Shown: positions 61,198-64,000 of the stretch, piece after piece
Position numbering within the stretch: position 1 is the stretch's first letter
Layout: every line of letters starts with the position of its first letter
DNA from: Agelaius tricolor
Lineage: Eukaryota > Chordata > Aves > Passeriformes > Icteridae
Direction: 5' to 3'
Length of the DNA stretch: 64,000 bases
Assembly (NCBI GenBank): GCA_023055355.1
Contig: JALJCS010000012.1
Span: 10,018,501-10,082,500 of the forward strand
Made by a program: the position numbers and the translations under genes
Notes under the pieces: generated by a model
The model's database searches: none
What the model saw: the letters and a program-made list of their open reading frames with translations, nothing else
Told to the model about the DNA's origin: nothing

Positions 61198-64000
61198 ATT
61201 AAAGCTCAACTTTGTTCCGAATTCACTTTCAAATGTGACTGTACCACACACATAGCAGCCTTAGTCCGTGTTCATGAAGGCCACAGGAATCATCCCATCC
61301 CACAGTAACATTCATAATCAAAACCTGGCTAAATCAGTTTTGTTCCCTGTGTACCAGAAGCTGGACAAGCTAATTTGCACAGCTAGCTTACCTGCACATT
61401 TAAAAAGGGACCTGGGCTGAGGGAAGATTCCCTGCCAAGCTCTGATTTGCCTCCCCTACCAGCACAGCCATTATTTCTCTCATTATTTCTGTTACAATAA
61501 CATCTAAGAGCTCCAGCCCTCGATGGGAACCCCACTGTTACCCCATACACAAACACACAGCAAAGACCAGTGCCCTTGTTGCAATGGAGCCTGGCTACTG
61601 AGCTTGAAGCAAACAGATAGAGAAATACAGCTTTTCCCTCTTATATTGATGGTAGCTCCCTGCTGACAAACACAGAATCCTGGGAAATTGAGGTCAGGTC
61701 CTCTAGCTGTTTTTACTAAGAAAATGAGCAAATCAATGCTGTAGTAAGGTTAAAGAAAGAATGCAAGCAAGGAAAAAGAGGTAATATGGCTTTCCTGCTT
61801 CTGAACTTGAAGGGATTTCTGAGCACCTCCTCAAGTGCCAGGCTAGTGCTGAATACTTGCAGGAAACAAATAATGTGACCTGGCGGCTTTGCTCAGGAAT
61901 CACTGTGCATTGCAGCCAGTCAGCTCTGCCAAATGCAATGCCATGCACATCCTAGTGGGAGCTTCATGTCCACCTCTGGAGTCCCAAGCTTACTATTGGC
62001 AATATCACAAAGCAAGACACCTAGGCAACCTTTTGATGTGATTAGAAAGGAGATGCAGATAGAGCTGAGCATGAAAGAACGGCCAATCCCCACACCATTT
62101 ATTTAGTATTGTTACTTTGAAAAATTCTTTGGACGTGTTGTCAAAGATGATCCAGGAAAATACTGTCTTGAGCACTCCTGAAACTAAGTGACAAGATCAA
62201 CTGACAGCAAGGAAAAAGCTTTCAAATGGCTGCAAGTATTTAGAAATAGAATAAATGAACTGTTTTCAGGACAGTTTTAAACAGTAATACTTGTATCTAG
62301 ACTGGTACAAATACCGCTACTATACAGAGTCCTTCACCAAGAGATATTTTTTTACTTAAATAGGATTGTTAAGTTTATTTCATGTTCCATGGCTGCTTGT
62401 TACCCAAGGTCTTTGCTGCAACCACAGAGACAGTCAATATTTCTACTTGATTACAGCATGTAAGACTTGCCTAAAAGAAACTCTTCTGTGGCAACAAACT
62501 CTGTGAAAATGAAGTGTTGAATCTGCATCAAACATCTGAGTTTAGTAAGAAAACCTGAACCATAGGGCCACATAAAATATAGGGAAATTTTGGCCACACT
62601 GTGTCTACAACAGTACAGAACCTGTTTATACCCTTAAGGGAAATCAGCATCTTCCTACATTAGAGGAACAATTGTCATCAGGATGGAGCAGAACATTGAA
62701 ACAGGAATGACTGGGAATTGGAAGGAAAACTGGTACTCTATTTCCCAGCTTGCAATTCAGTGGATGATACCACCCAATATCACAGCCCGTTGCATTTTGT
62801 CTTTATTTTGTCAGTTTGGATCTATCTCAGATCAGAAATTGCCAGGAACAGTAACTTCTCTAACATGAGTCTGGACTTGCCTCTGTACTCAGCACCAGAA
62901 CCACTGATCCTGTGAATACCCCTAACTGCTGAAGAGTTTTCTAAGTAAACAGTCTTAGCAAAAATAGCCCACAAACCAAAAGTGCTTCTATTTTCCTCCT
63001 TAGAAAATACAGTTTTGTTGAAGTTCCATAACTTTATATTCTGACTTTATTAATTTGAAGCATTCAACCTTACAGAGATGCATTTCAAGCTATTAAAAAT
63101 TATTATATAGCTCCAAAAGAATACTTTTTATGAAATAAATATTCTTTCCATGGGGGAAAAAAAAGCCTATGATCAAATAAAAACAAGTGCAAATTTTAAA
63201 CTTTCAGGGTATTCTAGAGATGTTCTGTCAGTGGCAAAAACACACACAGAAATTTCAGTTTATCTCAGGAAGGCGAGGTTGTCTGTAACGTGACATCGTT
63301 GCCAGATGCACTTAATGTCTTGAATGCCAGTCAGGTCTGAATAAGTATGAACTGAAAATTGTACAGTCTTTCATATTCCTTCATCTCCTTACAGGTCAGA
63401 ACTGAGACCTGCACTGTCACTTCACAGGCAGCTATCTGCTTTGTGACTGAAAAGGGGATTTTATTCTCTAAGATTATCAGTTGGGCACCTTCACAGGCAA
63501 CAAAGAAAAAACAAAACCCAATCATACAGCCTAACCTTCTTATCAAGGGCATTCATAAAGTGGAACAAAAGCCTGACAGCTCTGCAATGGTTAGTTTTGA
63601 AGCAGGCTGGGGTAACTTAGACTTATGGGAATTTGATGCAAATTCTGAACATCTTTTTACAGTCCAGCACTACCTGAAGCAGTGGGGCTGGGGAGGGGCA
63701 GCTGAAGCTGCTGTGCTCCAGCCCTTCCCTCAGACCATGCAGTGCAGTTTCACAGCCCCACTGCACCTGAATTCCCAGCCCAGACCCAGGCAAGCAGACT
63801 TGATGTGGATTTGGTGTGGCAATGGAGAGGGCTGATGTGCAGTCACAGCGACGCTCGCTTCTTGTGCTGGCTGAACCACACCAGGTTCATTGGGCTGACC
63901 AGCACAGCCAACGTGGCCATTCCCCACTCGAGCTACATTCCTCATCACCAGCACCCTTAGGAAGTATTAATTTCTTTTCCTTTTAGTACTGAAGACTGAA
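61198..64000. other. Intergenic DNA, no supported gene
   Basis: This is flank of average composition that becomes GC-richer from about 63680. A 158-codon open stretch at 63359-63835 (plus) begins with TTG. Its first ATG is near 63588 and the product has no known domain. A good acceptor-like sequence (TTCATCTCCTTACAG) ends at 63394 inside it. I do not annotate a gene on this basis. Confidence 0.45.

Noticed and set aside
60870..61203. A 6-bp target duplication for LTR copy 3
   Set aside because: CATTAC and ATTAAA do not match in register; only a partial ATTA overlap remains, so the duplication is not claimed.
16500..64000. A neighbouring gene such as NYAP2 or CUL3
   Set aside because: In mammals these flank DOCK10 at distance, but no exon of either was recognised here.
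1..64000. tRNA, rRNA, CRISPR, operon or prokaryotic mobile-element signals
   Set aside because: None was seen; the sequence is vertebrate nuclear DNA, and short ATG/TTG/CTG-started frames are chance products.

Overview
The window looks like vertebrate, most probably avian, nuclear DNA: AT-rich, gene-poor and repeat-poor, with the CR1 LINE fragments and short solo LTRs typical of sauropsid genomes and one sharp CpG island. The bird assignment is an inference from repeat type, low repeat density and compact character. No prokaryotic gene organisation is present. Apart from the CpG island, the open frames seen are short, mutually overlapping and unrecognised.

The only protein-coding sequence I can support is the first coding exon of DOCK10 (dedicator of cytokinesis 10, zizimin-3, a Cdc42/Rac guanine-nucleotide exchange factor) on the minus strand at 16007-16120. 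It lies inside a CpG island of about 1 kb (15470-16480). It encodes 38 residues starting MAGERTRRFTRSLLRPGQAA and ends in a consensus GTGAGT donor. The gene runs leftwards, so positions 1-16006 are the promoter-proximal part of intron 1. Exon 2 was not found and must lie beyond the left edge. Positions from about 16.5 kb to 64 kb are the upstream flank. In mammals this side of DOCK10 is a long gene-poor interval towards NYAP2, and nothing here contradicts that.

Repeats: (i) three solo LTRs of one endogenous-retrovirus family at 3832-4195, 35043-35404 and 60876-61197, all in minus orientation by their TATA boxes and therefore in the same sense as DOCK10. The first has a perfect 6-bp target duplication and sits in intron 1. 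(ii) CR1 fragments at 1-335, 3630-3700 and 35765-35868. (iii) Two much older CR1/L3-like remnants at 27230-27660 (decayed reverse-transcriptase region, minus) and 56776-56995 (3' region, plus). (iv) Possible MIR-like SINE remnants near 9.9, 10.5 and 21.2 kb. (v) A polypyrimidine tract at 10632-10818, a two-copy tandem duplication at 53461-53556 and homopolymer tracts.

Functionally the window is a promoter plus regulatory flank: one CpG-island promoter drives DOCK10 leftwards, and transposon relics on both sides could contribute promoters or enhancers. I found no tRNA or rRNA gene, no CRISPR array and no convincing second gene. I see no undescribed system. The most interesting leads are the sense-oriented TATA-bearing LTRs around the DOCK10 promoter and an open in-frame upstream ATG that could extend the DOCK10 N-terminus.
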